DNA of 64,000 nucleotides from DASRIA01 sp963724065 (GTDB taxonomy: Bacteria > Actinomycetota > Thermoleophilia > Solirubrobacterales > JBBDJG01), in the NCBI GenBank assembly GCA_963724065.1, contig CAVRTB010000003.1, forward strand, positions 124,001-188,000. The letters are read 5' to 3'. The position numbers and the translations under genes were made by a program. The notes below the pieces were generated by a model. The model worked only from the letters and a program-made list of their open reading frames with translations. It was not told where the DNA came from and did not search any database. This document shows positions 8,359 to 17,152 of the stretch, one piece after another (position 1 is the first letter of the stretch; each line of letters begins with the position of its first letter).

Positions 8359-9369
8359 ATGGGGACTCGGGCACGCAACTCTTTAGCCGCTCTGCCACTG
8401 GTGATGCTGATCGCCGCCGGGCTCGCCGCATGCGGCGGCACCAGCGACTCGAGCGGGAGCGGGGGAAGCGTGAGCCTGATCGCCTACTCGACGCCGCAGC
8501 AGGCATACGAGCAGATCGTTCCCGCTTTCAGGGAGACCGCGGACGGCAAGGACGTCGGCTTCAAGCAGTCCTACGGAGCGTCCGGCGACCAGGCGCGCGC
8601 CGTCGAAGCGGGCCTCAGGGCGGACGTGGTGGCGCTCTCGCTCGCGCCCGACGTCGAGAAGCTCGTCGAGGCCGACAAGGTCGCGCAGGACTGGAACAAG
8701 GACAGCTACGACGGCTTCGTCACGAACTCGGTGGTGGTGCTCGCGACCCGCAAGGGCAACCCGAAGAGCATCAGGACATGGGCGGATCTGCTCGAGGACG
8801 GCGTCGAGGTGATCCAGCCCAACCCGTTCACGTCCGGCGGAGCCAAGTGGAACATCATGGCCGCTTACGGGGCGCAGCTCGAAGCCGGCAGGTCCGAGGC
8901 GCAGGCAAAGGAGTACCTGCGGGCGCTGATCAAGCAGGTGCCCGTGCAGGACAAGAGCGCGCGTGAGGCGCTCCAGACCTTCATCGGCGGCAAGGGCGAC
9001 GTGCTGCTCGCCTACGAGAACGAGGCGATCACGGCTCAGCAGAACGGCGAGGAGGTCGACTACGTGATCCCTCCGGAGGGGACGATCCTGATCCAGAACC
9101 CGATCGCGGCGACGATCGGCGCATCGGGCGCGGCGGCGAAGTTCGTCGAGTTCGCCCGCGGTGACGAGGCCCAGAAGATCTTCGGGGAGAAGGGCTACCG
9201 GTCGGTGAACAAGGACCTCGTGGACGAGTCCACGTACCCGGCTCCGCCGAACCTGTTCACGATCGCCGACCTCGGCGGGTGGTCCGCGGTCAACAAGGAG
9301 TTCTTCGATCCCGAGAACGGCGTGATGGCCGCGATCAACGAGGACGAAGGGTTCCCGGCTGAGAAGTGA
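8359..9369 (+). CDS. sulfate ABC transporter substrate-binding lipoprotein
   Basis: 336 residues from the ATG at 8359, with GGGGGA about ten bases upstream. The N-terminus has a lipobox (GLAAC, C25), then a Gly/Ser linker, then a periplasmic-binding-protein type II fold of the Sbp/CysP family: SLIAYSTPQQAYEQ near the start, KQSYGASGDQARAV for sulfate contacts, and NPFTSGGAKWNIMAAYG. It would capture sulfate or thiosulfate outside the membrane and deliver it to CysTW. First gene of a four-gene operon; inverted repeats upstream suggest Rrf2 control. Confidence 0.92.
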   Translation: MGTRARNSLAALPLVMLIAAGLAACGGTSDSSGSGGSVSLIAYSTPQQAYEQIVPAFRETADGKDVGFKQSYGASGDQARAVEAGLRADVVALSLAPDVEKLVEADKVAQDWNKDSYDGFVTNSVVVLATRKGNPKSIRTWADLLEDGVEVIQPNPFTSGGAKWNIMAAYGAQLEAGRSEAQAKEYLRALIKQVPVQDKSAREALQTFIGGKGDVLLAYENEAITAQQNGEEVDYVIPPEGTILIQNPIAATIGASGAAAKFVEFARGDEAQKIFGEKGYRSVNKDLVDESTYPAPPNLFTIADLGGWSAVNKEFFDPENGVMAAINEDEGFPAEK

Positions 9370-9403
9370 CGCAACAGCCGCGCCGGCTCCGTCCGGCCTG
9401 CGC

Positions 9404-10198
9404 ATGCGAGTGCCGCGCCTGCCCGGCGCGGCACTCGCGGGCGGAATCTCGATGCTCTACCTGAGCATCATCGTGCTGATTCCCCTGGCCGCGGTGGTCG
9501 CGAAGTCGCTCGAGCTGGGCGTCGACCAGTTCTGGACGGCCGTGACCAACGCGCAGGCGCTCGCGGCTCTCAAGCTCACGGTCGGAGCGTCGTTCATCGT
9601 CGCCGCGATCAACGCGATCGCCGGAACCGTGATCGCGTGGGTGCTCGTGCGCGACGAGTTTCGTGGCAAGCGGTTCGTGAACTCGCTGATCGACCTGCCG
9701 TTCGCGCTGCCGACGATCGTCGCGGGGCTCACCCTGCTCGCGCTGTACGGCCCGCGCAGCCCGGTGGGCGTGGACATCGCCTACACAAAGGCCGCCGTGA
9801 TCCTCGCGCTGCTGTTCGTGACGCTGCCGTTCGTCGTGCGCACGGTGCAGCCCGTCCTGATCGAGCTTGATCGCGACATGGAGGAGGCTGCCGCGTCGCT
9901 CGGGGCGAGCGACTTCACGGTGTTCCGCCGGATCATCCTTCCGAACCTGATCCCGGCGATCCTCGCCGGCGTCGCGCTCGCATTCGCGCGGGCGATCGGC
10001 GAGTTCGGCTCGCTGGTGCTGATCACCGGGAACCTGCCGTTCGACACGGAGGTCTCGTCGGTGTTCATCTTCGGCCAGATCGAGAGCGACCGCGTCGTCG
10101 GCGCGGCGGCCGTGTCGGTGGTGCTGCTCGTGATCTCGTTCGTCGTGCTGCTCGGGATCACGTTCGTATCGCGGTGGGGGTCCAGCCATGAGGAATAG
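9404..10198 (+). CDS. cysT: sulfate ABC transporter permease CysT
   Basis: 264 residues with six predicted membrane helices. The cytoplasmic EAA loop, EEAAASLGASDFTVFRRI, docks onto the ATPase. ALAFARAIGEFGSLVLI is characteristic of the CysT/ModB permeases. It lies 34 bases behind the binding-protein gene and overlaps cysW by 11 bases, indicating translational coupling. Confidence 0.92.
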   Translation: MRVPRLPGAALAGGISMLYLSIIVLIPLAAVVAKSLELGVDQFWTAVTNAQALAALKLTVGASFIVAAINAIAGTVIAWVLVRDEFRGKRFVNSLIDLPFALPTIVAGLTLLALYGPRSPVGVDIAYTKAAVILALLFVTLPFVVRTVQPVLIELDRDMEEAAASLGASDFTVFRRIILPNLIPAILAGVALAFARAIGEFGSLVLITGNLPFDTEVSSVFIFGQIESDRVVGAAAVSVVLLVISFVVLLGITFVSRWGSSHEE

Positions 10199-10979
10199 GC
10201 TCACCCTGCGCTTCTTCGCGCTCGGGTATCTGTTCCTGCTGCTCGCGGCGCCGATCGGCCTGATCTTCTTCCGGACCTTCGAGAACGGCCTCGGGCCCGC
10301 GTGGGACGCCGTCACGACGCCGGAGGCCCAGCACGCCTTCTGGCTCACGATCGTGATGGTCGCGATCGCCGTCCCGATCAACACGGTGTTCGGAGTGATC
10401 ACGGCGATCGTGCTCGTGCGTCAGCGGTTTCCCGCCAAGTCGCTCATGAACGCGGCGATCGACCTCCCGTTCGCGGTGTCGCCCGTGGTGATCGGGCTCG
10501 CCCTGATCCTCGTGTACGGGGCCGACGGCTGGTTCGGCGGGTGGCTCGCCGAGCATGGCATCCAGGTGATCTTCTCGGTCCCGGGAATGATCCTCGCGAC
10601 GATCTTCGTGTCGTTGCCGTTCGTCGTCCGCGAGGTGGTGCCCGTGCTGCGGGAGATCGGCACCGAGCAGGAGCAGGCGGCATCGACGCTCGGCTCGAGC
10701 TGGTGGCAGACGTTCTGGCGCATAACCCTGCCGTCGATCCGCTGGGGCCTGACGTACGGGATCGTGCTCGCGACGGCGCGCGCGCTCGGGGAGTTCGGCG
10801 CGGTCAGCGTGGTCTCCGGGAAATTGTCGGGCGAGACCGAGACCGCGACGTTGTTCGTCGAGCAGCGTTTTCTCCAATTCGATCTGACGGGCGCGTACGC
10901 GGCGTCGGTCGTCCTCGCGCTGATGGCGCTGGTCGTGCTGCTGTCGATGAACCTGCTCAACTCACGTAGGAGGGCATAG
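10188..10979 (+). CDS. cysW: sulfate ABC transporter permease CysW
   Basis: 263 residues, six predicted membrane helices, EAA loop EQAASTLGSSWWQTFWRI, and the CysW signature ATARALGEFGAVSVVSG. It pairs with CysT as the heterodimeric channel for sulfate/thiosulfate. Its stop codon shares one base with the GTG of cysA. Confidence 0.92.
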   Translation: MRNRLTLRFFALGYLFLLLAAPIGLIFFRTFENGLGPAWDAVTTPEAQHAFWLTIVMVAIAVPINTVFGVITAIVLVRQRFPAKSLMNAAIDLPFAVSPVVIGLALILVYGADGWFGGWLAEHGIQVIFSVPGMILATIFVSLPFVVREVVPVLREIGTEQEQAASTLGSSWWQTFWRITLPSIRWGLTYGIVLATARALGEFGAVSVVSGKLSGETETATLFVEQRFLQFDLTGAYAASVVLALMALVVLLSMNLLNSRRRA

Positions 10980-11989
10980 TGGCTACAGGAATCGAGGTCC
11001 AGAACGTCTCCAAGTGCTTCGAGGACTTCCAGGCGCTGCGAGACGTGTCGTTGAGCGTTCCCGAGGGCTCGCTGACGGCTTTGCTCGGCCCGAGCGGGAG
11101 TGGCAAGTCCACGCTCTTGAGGGTGATCGCCGGGCTCGAGCGGCCCGACGCCGGCAGTGTCCTGATCTCCGGCCAGGACGCGACCAGCCTGCGCCCGCAG
11201 GATCGCGGCGTCGGCTTCGTCTTCCAGCACTACGCGGCGTTCAAGCACATGACCGTCTTCAACAACATCGCGTTCGGTCTCAAGATCCGCAAGCGCGATA
11301 AGCAGTCGATCAAGGATCGCGTGCACGAGCTGCTCGACCTGGTCCACCTCAACGGCTTCGCCGACCGTTACCCGGCGCAGCTCTCCGGCGGCCAGCGCCA
11401 GCGCATGGCGCTCGCGCGCGCGCTCGCCGTCGAGCCGAGCGTGATGCTCTTGGACGAGCCCTTCGGAGCGCTCGACGCGCGGGTGCGCAAGGACCTGCGG
11501 ATCTGGCTGCGCCGCCTCCACGACGAGGTGCACGTGACAACGGTCTTCGTGACGCACGACCAGGAGGAGGCGATGGACGTCTCCGAGCAGATCGTCGTCA
11601 TGAACGACGGCCAGGTGGAGCAGATCGGCCCGCCGCGCGAGTTGTACGAGCAGCCCGCCAACAAGTTCGTGATGACGTTCATCGGGCCCGTCAACCAGCT
11701 CGGCGACGCCTATGTGCGACCGCACGACATCGAGGTGATGCTGGAGCCAAACGGGAGCACCATCGAGGCGCAGGTCGACAGGATCGTGCACCTCGGCTTC
11801 GAGGTCCGCGTGGAGTTCACGCTCCAGGACGGCACGCCCGGGTGGGCGCAGCTGACGAAGGCGGAGGCCGACCAGCTCGAGCTCGGTGGCGGCCAGATCG
11901 TGTACGTGCGCCAGGGCGAGGCGCGGGTCTTCTCAGAGGCCGATCGGTCGGTGCCCGCGGGCGGCGACGAGACGCTCGCGCAGCCGTAG
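10979..11989 (+). CDS. cysA: sulfate/thiosulfate import ATP-binding protein CysA
   Basis: 336 residues, GTG start overlapping the cysW stop, preceded by AGGAGGG. Walker A is GPSGSGKST (37-45), the Q-loop follows in FVFQHYAAFKHM, the ABC signature is LSGGQRQR, Walker B is VMLLDEPFGALD and the switch His is in VFVTHDQEEA. About 90 C-terminal residues form a TOBE-like regulatory domain (YVRPHDIEVM), as in CysA. ATP hydrolysis powers sulfate uptake. Ends eight bases from the convergent Rrf2 gene. Confidence 0.94.
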   Translation: MATGIEVQNVSKCFEDFQALRDVSLSVPEGSLTALLGPSGSGKSTLLRVIAGLERPDAGSVLISGQDATSLRPQDRGVGFVFQHYAAFKHMTVFNNIAFGLKIRKRDKQSIKDRVHELLDLVHLNGFADRYPAQLSGGQRQRMALARALAVEPSVMLLDEPFGALDARVRKDLRIWLRRLHDEVHVTTVFVTHDQEEAMDVSEQIVVMNDGQVEQIGPPRELYEQPANKFVMTFIGPVNQLGDAYVRPHDIEVMLEPNGSTIEAQVDRIVHLGFEVRVEFTLQDGTPGWAQLTKAEADQLELGGGQIVYVRQGEARVFSEADRSVPAGGDETLAQP

Positions 11990-11997
11990 GTCCAGGC

Positions 11998-12453
11998 TCA
12001 GTGAGCGCTCCAGGCAGCGGGGTCGCTCGTGATCTCCTCGATCGCGGCGGGTAGCTCGCCACTGGCGATGTCCGCGATCGTCGTCTCCTCGAGCACCGCC
12101 CGCAGGTTCGCGCGCACGGCGACCCAGAGCTTGCCGAGCGGCTCCGCCGCGCCCGTGTACTTCACCGTCTCCGGTGGCTCGCCGCGCACGCTCGCGAGCG
12201 GGCCCTCGACCGCCCGGATCACGTCGGCGATCCGGATCTGCGCGGGCGGGCGCGCGAGCCAATAGCCGCCCTCGGTGCCGCGCTGGCTGCGGACCAGGCC
12301 TGCGTGCTTGAGCTCGCCGAGGATGTTCTCGAGGAACTTGAGCGGGATCGCCTGCGCGGTGGCAAGCGCTTCCCCTTTCACGGGTCCCTCACCGGCCGCG
12401 GCCAGCTCTGCAGTTGCGCGCACCGCATAGTCGACCTTCGCCGAGACCTTCAT
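11998..12453 (-). CDS. Rrf2 family transcriptional regulator
   Basis: 151 residues. Winged helix at the N-terminus (SAKVDYAVRATAELA, then recognition helix IPLKFLENILGELKHAGLV and wing RGTEGGYWLARP). There is no cysteine in the protein, so it cannot hold an Fe-S cluster as IscR or NsrR do; cysteine-free Rrf2 members such as CymR control sulfur metabolism. Convergent to the sulfate importer, with related TCTATCGG sites before both, so control of sulfate uptake is a strong inference. No direct ligand evidence. Confidence 0.88.
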   Translation of the reverse strand: MKVSAKVDYAVRATAELAAAGEGPVKGEALATAQAIPLKFLENILGELKHAGLVRSQRGTEGGYWLARPPAQIRIADVIRAVEGPLASVRGEPPETVKYTGAAEPLGKLWVAVRANLRAVLEETTIADIASGELPAAIEEITSDPAAWSAH

Positions 12454-12460
12454 TGCCCCA

Positions 12461-12477
12461 TTTCTATCGGATCACAG
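12461..12477. promoter_or_regulatory. candidate Rrf2 autoregulatory site
   Basis: TTTCTATCGGATCACAG begins seven bases upstream of the Rrf2 start codon. It shares TCTATCGG with the sites before the sulfate operon, and would overlap the promoter or leader of the regulator gene. Confidence 0.4.
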
Positions 12478-12520
12478 GAGAAGGCGCGCGGCTATGGAGG
12501 CCGGGCGTTGCGTGCACAGG

Positions 12521-12550
12521 TTGTCAGAGAGGTGCCGTGGCGGTTAGGAT
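12521..12550 (+). promoter_or_regulatory. promoter of the first beta-helix gene
   Basis: TTGTCA (12521-12526), 18-base spacer, TAGGAT (12545-12550). The start of transcription would be near 12557, giving a leader of about 74 bases with GGGGG just before the GTG at 12631. Confidence 0.5.
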
Positions 12551-12630
12551 CGCTGGATCGCGCGGCGGTGCGCAGCACCGTGGGCCCAGGGGGGGACTGT
12601 CGAAGCAGACCAGCGATCTTGGGGGTTGAA

Positions 12631-14331
12631 GTGAGCTTTGGGGGCCTTTCCGTTCGTACCTGCGTGATCGCGATGATGGTCGCGGTCGCCGCCGCCGCGG
12701 CGCTCGCGGCGACCATGCCCGCCGGCGCGAGCGCACACGGCGAGCGCGCGACCTTCTTCCCGGACGCCGACCAGGGGGCGTTCCCGGAGTACCGCACGAC
12801 CGGCCCCGAGCTGGTCGTCTGCACGGACACGACCAAGCGGCGGATCAAGGCCTTCAAGGGACGCCTGCGCGCGCGCCACCAGAAGCTCCTGCACGACTGC
12901 GAGTTCGAGAACATCCAGGACGCCGTGAACGCGGCCGAGAACGGTACGCGCATCCTCGTGATGCCGGGGGTCTACGCCGAGGTGCCGAGCCGGGGTCCTG
13001 CGCCCGCGGGCTGTGAGGACGTGTACCAGCGCACCGACGCGGGGCAACACGCGATCACCTACGAGGAGCAGCGCCAGTGCCCGAACGCGCAGAACCTGAT
13101 CGCCGTGCTGGGCGACACCGACGGTGACAGCGTCTGCGACGCGAAGTGCAACATCCAGATCGAGGGCACCGGCCCGCGGCCGGTGGACTCCGTCGTGAGC
13201 GGCGACCGCGCAAAGCTGAACATCCTCCGCGCCGACCGCGCCGACGGGATCGTCGTCAAGAACATGATGTTCCAGTTCTCGGACTTCAACAACATCTACG
13301 TGCTCGAGACCAACGGCTTCCGGATCAGCGACGTGGTCTCGCGCTACAGCAGGGAATACGGGATCCTCTCGTTCGTCTCGGACCACGGGATCTACGAGAA
13401 CTGCGACACCTACGGCAACGGCGACTCGGGCGTCTACCCCGGCTCGGGCCCCAACCGGCACGGCCAGCCAGACGCGCACGGCCACGTGTACGGGATCGAG
13501 ATCCGCAACTGCGAGTCGCACGACAACAACATCGGCTCGTCGGGGACCTCCGGCAACGGGACCTGGTTCCACAACAACCGGTTCCACCACAACGCGATCG
13601 GTGTCACCAACGACTCGTTCGCGGGCGGTCACCCGGGCGCGCCACAGGACGCCTCGAAGTTCGAGGACAACTTGATCTACTCGAACAACAACAACATATT
13701 CAGCGACGATCGTGACGCCTACTGCCAGCAGCCGGTCGAGGACCGCGACCCGACGATCGTGTGCCCGACGTTCCAGGTGCCCGTCGGCACCGGCATCCTG
13801 ATCGCCGGCGGCAACGACAACATCGTCGAGGGGAACTACATCTTCGACAACTGGCGCCGCGGCACGATGCTGCACTGGGTTCCGTCGAGCTTCCGCAACG
13901 AGCCGGACCCGGCGAAGGGCACCGACACCTCCAACAACAACGCCTATACGAACAACTGCATGGGCATCCGCCCGTCGAACCTCGACATCCCGAACTGGAA
14001 CGTCTGCGAGGGCACGCGTGACATGAACGGCGTCGACTTCTGGTGGGACGAGGAGGAGGGCACGGACTGCATCGAGGAGCAGCCCGGCTGCGTCGACATC
14101 GAGACCGTGAAGGGGAACTGCTGGAGCGCCAACAGCGGTCCCGACGGCGGCCAGCCGACCGGCGACCCGCCGCTCGGGTTCCTCCCGGTCTGCCCCGGTC
14201 TCGACAACGGGTTCAAGTTCCCGAACATCAACAAGCTCCTCGAGCTGCTGCCGTGCGCCTCGTGGGATCCGAGCACCAACACGGACCCGCCGGGCTGCGA
14301 CTGGTTCACGACGCCACCCGAGCCTCAGTGA
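12631..14331 (+). CDS. secreted right-handed parallel beta-helix protein (copy 1)
   Basis: 566 residues; the GTG at 12631 gives a standard signal peptide ending near GASAHGERA. The body is a right-handed parallel beta-helix (PbH1/NosD-like coils): FENIQDAVNAAENGTRI, then coils such as NNIYVLETNGFRISDV and EYGILSFVSDHGIYEN. The C-terminal part has an acidic block (DFWWDEEEG) and regularly placed cysteines (CIEEQPGC, PPGCDWFT) suggesting disulfides. Such folds often belong to polysaccharide lyases or glycan epimerases; no catalytic set could be assigned. The downstream gene is a close paralogue and a strong terminator separates them. Confidence 0.85.
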   Translation: MSFGGLSVRTCVIAMMVAVAAAAALAATMPAGASAHGERATFFPDADQGAFPEYRTTGPELVVCTDTTKRRIKAFKGRLRARHQKLLHDCEFENIQDAVNAAENGTRILVMPGVYAEVPSRGPAPAGCEDVYQRTDAGQHAITYEEQRQCPNAQNLIAVLGDTDGDSVCDAKCNIQIEGTGPRPVDSVVSGDRAKLNILRADRADGIVVKNMMFQFSDFNNIYVLETNGFRISDVVSRYSREYGILSFVSDHGIYENCDTYGNGDSGVYPGSGPNRHGQPDAHGHVYGIEIRNCESHDNNIGSSGTSGNGTWFHNNRFHHNAIGVTNDSFAGGHPGAPQDASKFEDNLIYSNNNNIFSDDRDAYCQQPVEDRDPTIVCPTFQVPVGTGILIAGGNDNIVEGNYIFDNWRRGTMLHWVPSSFRNEPDPAKGTDTSNNNAYTNNCMGIRPSNLDIPNWNVCEGTRDMNGVDFWWDEEEGTDCIEEQPGCVDIETVKGNCWSANSGPDGGQPTGDPPLGFLPVCPGLDNGFKFPNINKLLELLPCASWDPSTNTDPPGCDWFTTPPEPQ

Positions 14332-14356
14332 TCCGGCGGTAGGGCAAGACGCGCGA

Positions 14357-14390
14357 CGAGAGGCGGCCTGCGGGCCGCCTCTCGTTTTTT
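14357..14390 (+). terminator. intrinsic terminator between the beta-helix paralogues
   Basis: A perfect 12-base-pair GC-rich stem (CGAGAGGCGGCC / GGCCGCCTCTCG) with a TGCG loop is followed by six T residues: a textbook rho-independent terminator. Confidence 0.93.
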
Positions 14391-14490
14391 CCGGACTATT
14401 TTTCGGGCCCCTGGGGTAAACCGTCATTCAACTCGGCCGGTTCACATCGGTCGTGCGTCGGTTTCCAGTCGATCTCGGGGGAGGATTCCA

Positions 14491-16188
14491 TTGGCCGTAG
14501 TGGGGAACGTGAAGGCTTCCGGTCTCAAGCGGGTCGCCGGGCTGACGGCCGCGGCCGTGGTCGTCCTGGTTGCGCTCGCGACGTTGCCGGCGAGCGCCGG
14601 TGCGCACGCCGAGCGCGCGACGTACTTTCCCGACCCCAACCAGGGTGACTTCCCCGAGTACAGGGATTACGGGCCCGAGCTCGTGGTCTGCACCAAGCAG
14701 TCGAATCGGCTGATCCACGAGATCGAGGACCCGGCGGTGCGCCGGGAGAACCAGAAGCTCCGTTCCAAGTGTCGTTTCGCGACGATCCAGATGGCGGTCA
14801 ACTTCGCCCGCAACGGCTACCGGATCAAGGTCCTGCCCGGCGTCTACACGGAATCGCGGTGGATCAACGACCCACCGCCCGGCTGCGAAGGCCAGTACTC
14901 GAACACGGGCGCCATGTCCTACGAGCAGCACCTCCAGTGCCCGAACGCCCAGAACCTGATCGCGATCCTCGGCGATACCAACGGGGACCGCGTCTGCGAC
15001 GCCAAGTGCGACATCCAGATCGAGGGCACCGGCGACGATCCGGGAGACGTGAAGATCCTCGGCCAGAAGGTGAAGCTGAACGTGATCCGCGCGGATCGCG
15101 CCGACGGCGTCTACCTCAAGAACTTCACCGTCCAGTACTCGGACTTCAACAACATATATGTGCTGGAGACGAACGGCTTCCGCGTGGACGAGATCGTCTC
15201 GCGGTACAGCCGCGAGTACGGGATCCTCTCGTTCGCCTCGGATCACGGCATCTACGAGAACTGCGACGCCTCGTACAGCGGCGACTCGGGCGTGTACCCG
15301 GGCTCCGGCCCGAACGCGCGCCACGGGCAGCCGGACGCGCACGGCCACACCTACGGCATCGAGATCCGCAACTGCAACTCGCACGACAACACGATCGGGA
15401 TGTCGGGCACGGCGGGCAACGGCACATGGGCGCACGACAACCGCTTCCACGACAACTCGACCGGCGTCACGACCGACTCGTTCGCGGGTGGTCACCCGGG
15501 CATGCCGCAGGACAACTCGAAGTGGTCACGCAACCTGATCTACTCGAACAACAACGACCTCTTCAACGACGAGCGCGACGCCTACTGCCAGCAGGTTCCG
15601 TGGGAGCAGCGCGATCCGCAGAAGGTCTGCCCGACGTTCCAGGTGCCGGTCGGCACCGGCCACCTGATCGCCGGCGGTAACGCAAACGTCGTCGAGCAGA
15701 ACTACGTCTTCGACAACTGGCGCCGAGGCACGATGCTGCATTGGGTCCCGGCGGCTCTGCGCGGCGAGGAGGATGCCGGCAAGACGTACGACACCTCCGC
15801 CAACAACCGCTACACGGGCAACTGCATGGGAGTGCGGCCCGCGGATCTCTCGAACGTGAACTTCTCAGCGTGTCAGGGAGCGAGCGACCCCAACGGCGTC
15901 GACTTCTGGTGGGACGAGGAGGAGGGTCAGGACTGCATCGAGGAGCAGCCCGGCTGCGTGGACACCGACTCCGTGAACGGGAACTGCTGGGGAGGCAATT
16001 CCGGCTCCGGCGGCCAGTACACGAGCGACCCTCCAGCGCTGCTGCTGCCCAACTGCCCCGGCCTCGACGCGTTCCGCGCAGGCAACTCGGCCAAGCAGGC
16101 CACTCTGGTCCCGTGCGCGACGTGGAATCCCGCGGACAACACCGACCCGCCGGGCTGCGACTGGTTCACGCGGCCGTCCGAGCCCTAG
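14491..16188 (+). CDS. secreted right-handed parallel beta-helix protein (copy 2)
   Basis: 565 residues, TTG start with GGGGGAGG about six bases upstream, signal peptide ending near SAGAHAERA. Co-linear with copy 1 over the full length and identical in many blocks: ECRFATIQ-like entry to the helix, CPNAQNLIA, DGDxVCDAKC, SREYGILSF, WRRGTMLHWVP, GVDFWWDEEEG. Differences are scattered, so the duplication is old rather than an assembly artefact. Shared cysteines imply a common disulfide pattern. Likely cell-surface or exported; substrate unknown. Confidence 0.85.
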   Translation: MAVVGNVKASGLKRVAGLTAAAVVVLVALATLPASAGAHAERATYFPDPNQGDFPEYRDYGPELVVCTKQSNRLIHEIEDPAVRRENQKLRSKCRFATIQMAVNFARNGYRIKVLPGVYTESRWINDPPPGCEGQYSNTGAMSYEQHLQCPNAQNLIAILGDTNGDRVCDAKCDIQIEGTGDDPGDVKILGQKVKLNVIRADRADGVYLKNFTVQYSDFNNIYVLETNGFRVDEIVSRYSREYGILSFASDHGIYENCDASYSGDSGVYPGSGPNARHGQPDAHGHTYGIEIRNCNSHDNTIGMSGTAGNGTWAHDNRFHDNSTGVTTDSFAGGHPGMPQDNSKWSRNLIYSNNNDLFNDERDAYCQQVPWEQRDPQKVCPTFQVPVGTGHLIAGGNANVVEQNYVFDNWRRGTMLHWVPAALRGEEDAGKTYDTSANNRYTGNCMGVRPADLSNVNFSACQGASDPNGVDFWWDEEEGQDCIEEQPGCVDTDSVNGNCWGGNSGSGGQYTSDPPALLLPNCPGLDAFRAGNSAKQATLVPCATWNPADNTDPPGCDWFTRPSEP

Positions 16189-16222
16189 ACCCCTTACCCC
16201 CAAGCAGCAGCTGATCAGGCGA

Positions 16223-16228
16223 TAGCGT
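16223..16228 (+). promoter_or_regulatory. -10 hexamer, leaderless promoter of lipoprotein gene
   Basis: TAGCGT ends seven bases before the ATG at 16236. Confidence 0.4.
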
Positions 16229-16235
16229 TCCGGGC

Positions 16236-16739
16236 ATGGCTGCCCGGAACGCGACGCCGCCCGTCGCCCTCGCACTCGTCGCGATCGCACTCGTCGCCGG
16301 CTGTGGTGACGACGGCGGCAAGCCGGCGAAGGACCCGCTCGCCTGGTTCGACACGCCGACGGTGATCGTGCACCCGACGCTCGAGGACGACCGCGTCCTG
16401 AAGGCGGAGGTCAGCAACGACACCAAGGACAAGGTGCGCGTCGACGCGAGCGAGGTCAGGGTCTATGACGACCGCGGCCGCCGGCTGAAGGCGTCGGCGA
16501 CCTTCGCCGAGGGCTATCTGCATTCGCTCTATCCCCCCACGCGCGGCCCCGCGAGCCTCCCCGACTCGGAGCTCGTGCGGCTCGGCAAGCTGGCCGAGAT
16601 CGACCCCGGCAAGACGGCCACGATGACCGTCTCGTGGCGCGAGCCGGGAGGGCGCCACAGGGCTGCGCGGATCACCTACGGCGAGGGGTCGCTGGCGATC
16701 CCCCCGGAGAGCATCCGCCGCGACGACAAGGAGCTCTAG
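16236..16739 (+). CDS. hypothetical lipoprotein
   Basis: 167 residues. Lipobox LVAGC near residue 23 after a hydrophobic helix, so anchored outside the membrane. The rest looks like one beta-sandwich domain (VLKAEVSNDTKDKVRVDASEV and TATMTVSWREPGG have the alternating pattern of an Ig-like or DUF4352-like fold). No catalytic motif. The 3' end overlaps the convergent GerW-like gene by four bases. Confidence 0.7.
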   Translation: MAARNATPPVALALVAIALVAGCGDDGGKPAKDPLAWFDTPTVIVHPTLEDDRVLKAEVSNDTKDKVRVDASEVRVYDDRGRRLKASATFAEGYLHSLYPPTRGPASLPDSELVRLGKLAEIDPGKTATMTVSWREPGGRHRAARITYGEGSLAIPPESIRRDDKEL

Positions 16740-17071
16740 CCCCGACCCCTTCGCAGCACCAGGAGGAGCACCACGATCAACGCGGCTTGGGCGCGCAGGG
16801 CGATGCTCGTGGTGTCGACGGCGGGCTTCCATTCGAGTGTGCCCGAGCGGATCACATAGGCCCCGACCGGTCTGGCATCGAGCCCGAAGCCGAGCCCGGA
16901 GCCCGAGCCCGTCCCCTCGGGCCGGCTGCCCTCGCCGCCGCCACCACCACCGAGGCCCCGCACTCGCGCCGCCGGGATCACGACGGTGCCGTCGTGTTCA
17001 TACGGCTCGGCGTACACGTACCGCGCCGACATCTGATCCTTCACCTGGGAGAGCATCTCCTGCGCATCCAT
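16736..17071 (-). CDS. GerW/YtfJ family protein
   Basis: 111 residues from the ATG at 17071, which has GGAGG seven bases upstream. The family pattern is clear: an N-terminal helix (DAQEMLSQVKDQM), IPAARVRGLGGGGGGE, a Gly-rich turn (GSGSGLGFGLDARPVGAYVI) and a C-terminal hydrophobic helix followed by RRGRG. YtfJ/GerW proteins were first studied in Bacillus spores but occur widely in non-sporulating actinobacteria. Probably membrane-associated; role here unknown. Confidence 0.8.
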   Translation of the reverse strand: MDAQEMLSQVKDQMSARYVYAEPYEHDGTVVIPAARVRGLGGGGGGEGSRPEGTGSGSGLGFGLDARPVGAYVIRSGTLEWKPAVDTTSIALRAQAALIVVLLLVLRRGRG

Positions 17072-17108
17072 CCGGCACCTCCGCCTGGTCGTTGGTTCCC
17101 GGGATCCT

Positions 17109-17139
17109 TCCACGGGGGGCCGAACGTCCCGCGCCGTGG
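17109..17139. repeat. partial copy of GCCGAACGTCCC palindromic repeat
   Basis: GCCGAACGTCCCGC (17119-17132) matches the arm of the hairpins at 18011 and 53759. Here it sits inside a different, weaker hairpin (CCACGG / CCGTGG at 17110-17115 and 17133-17138), 14 bases before the DUF559 gene. Confidence 0.5.
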
Positions 17140-17152
17140 CCTTAAGGGGGTG

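Noticed and set aside
12544..14427. 627-codon minus-strand open frame opposite the first beta-helix gene
   Set aside because: Its sequence is Val/Arg/Asp-rich without motifs and mirrors the codon pattern of the real gene on the plus strand.
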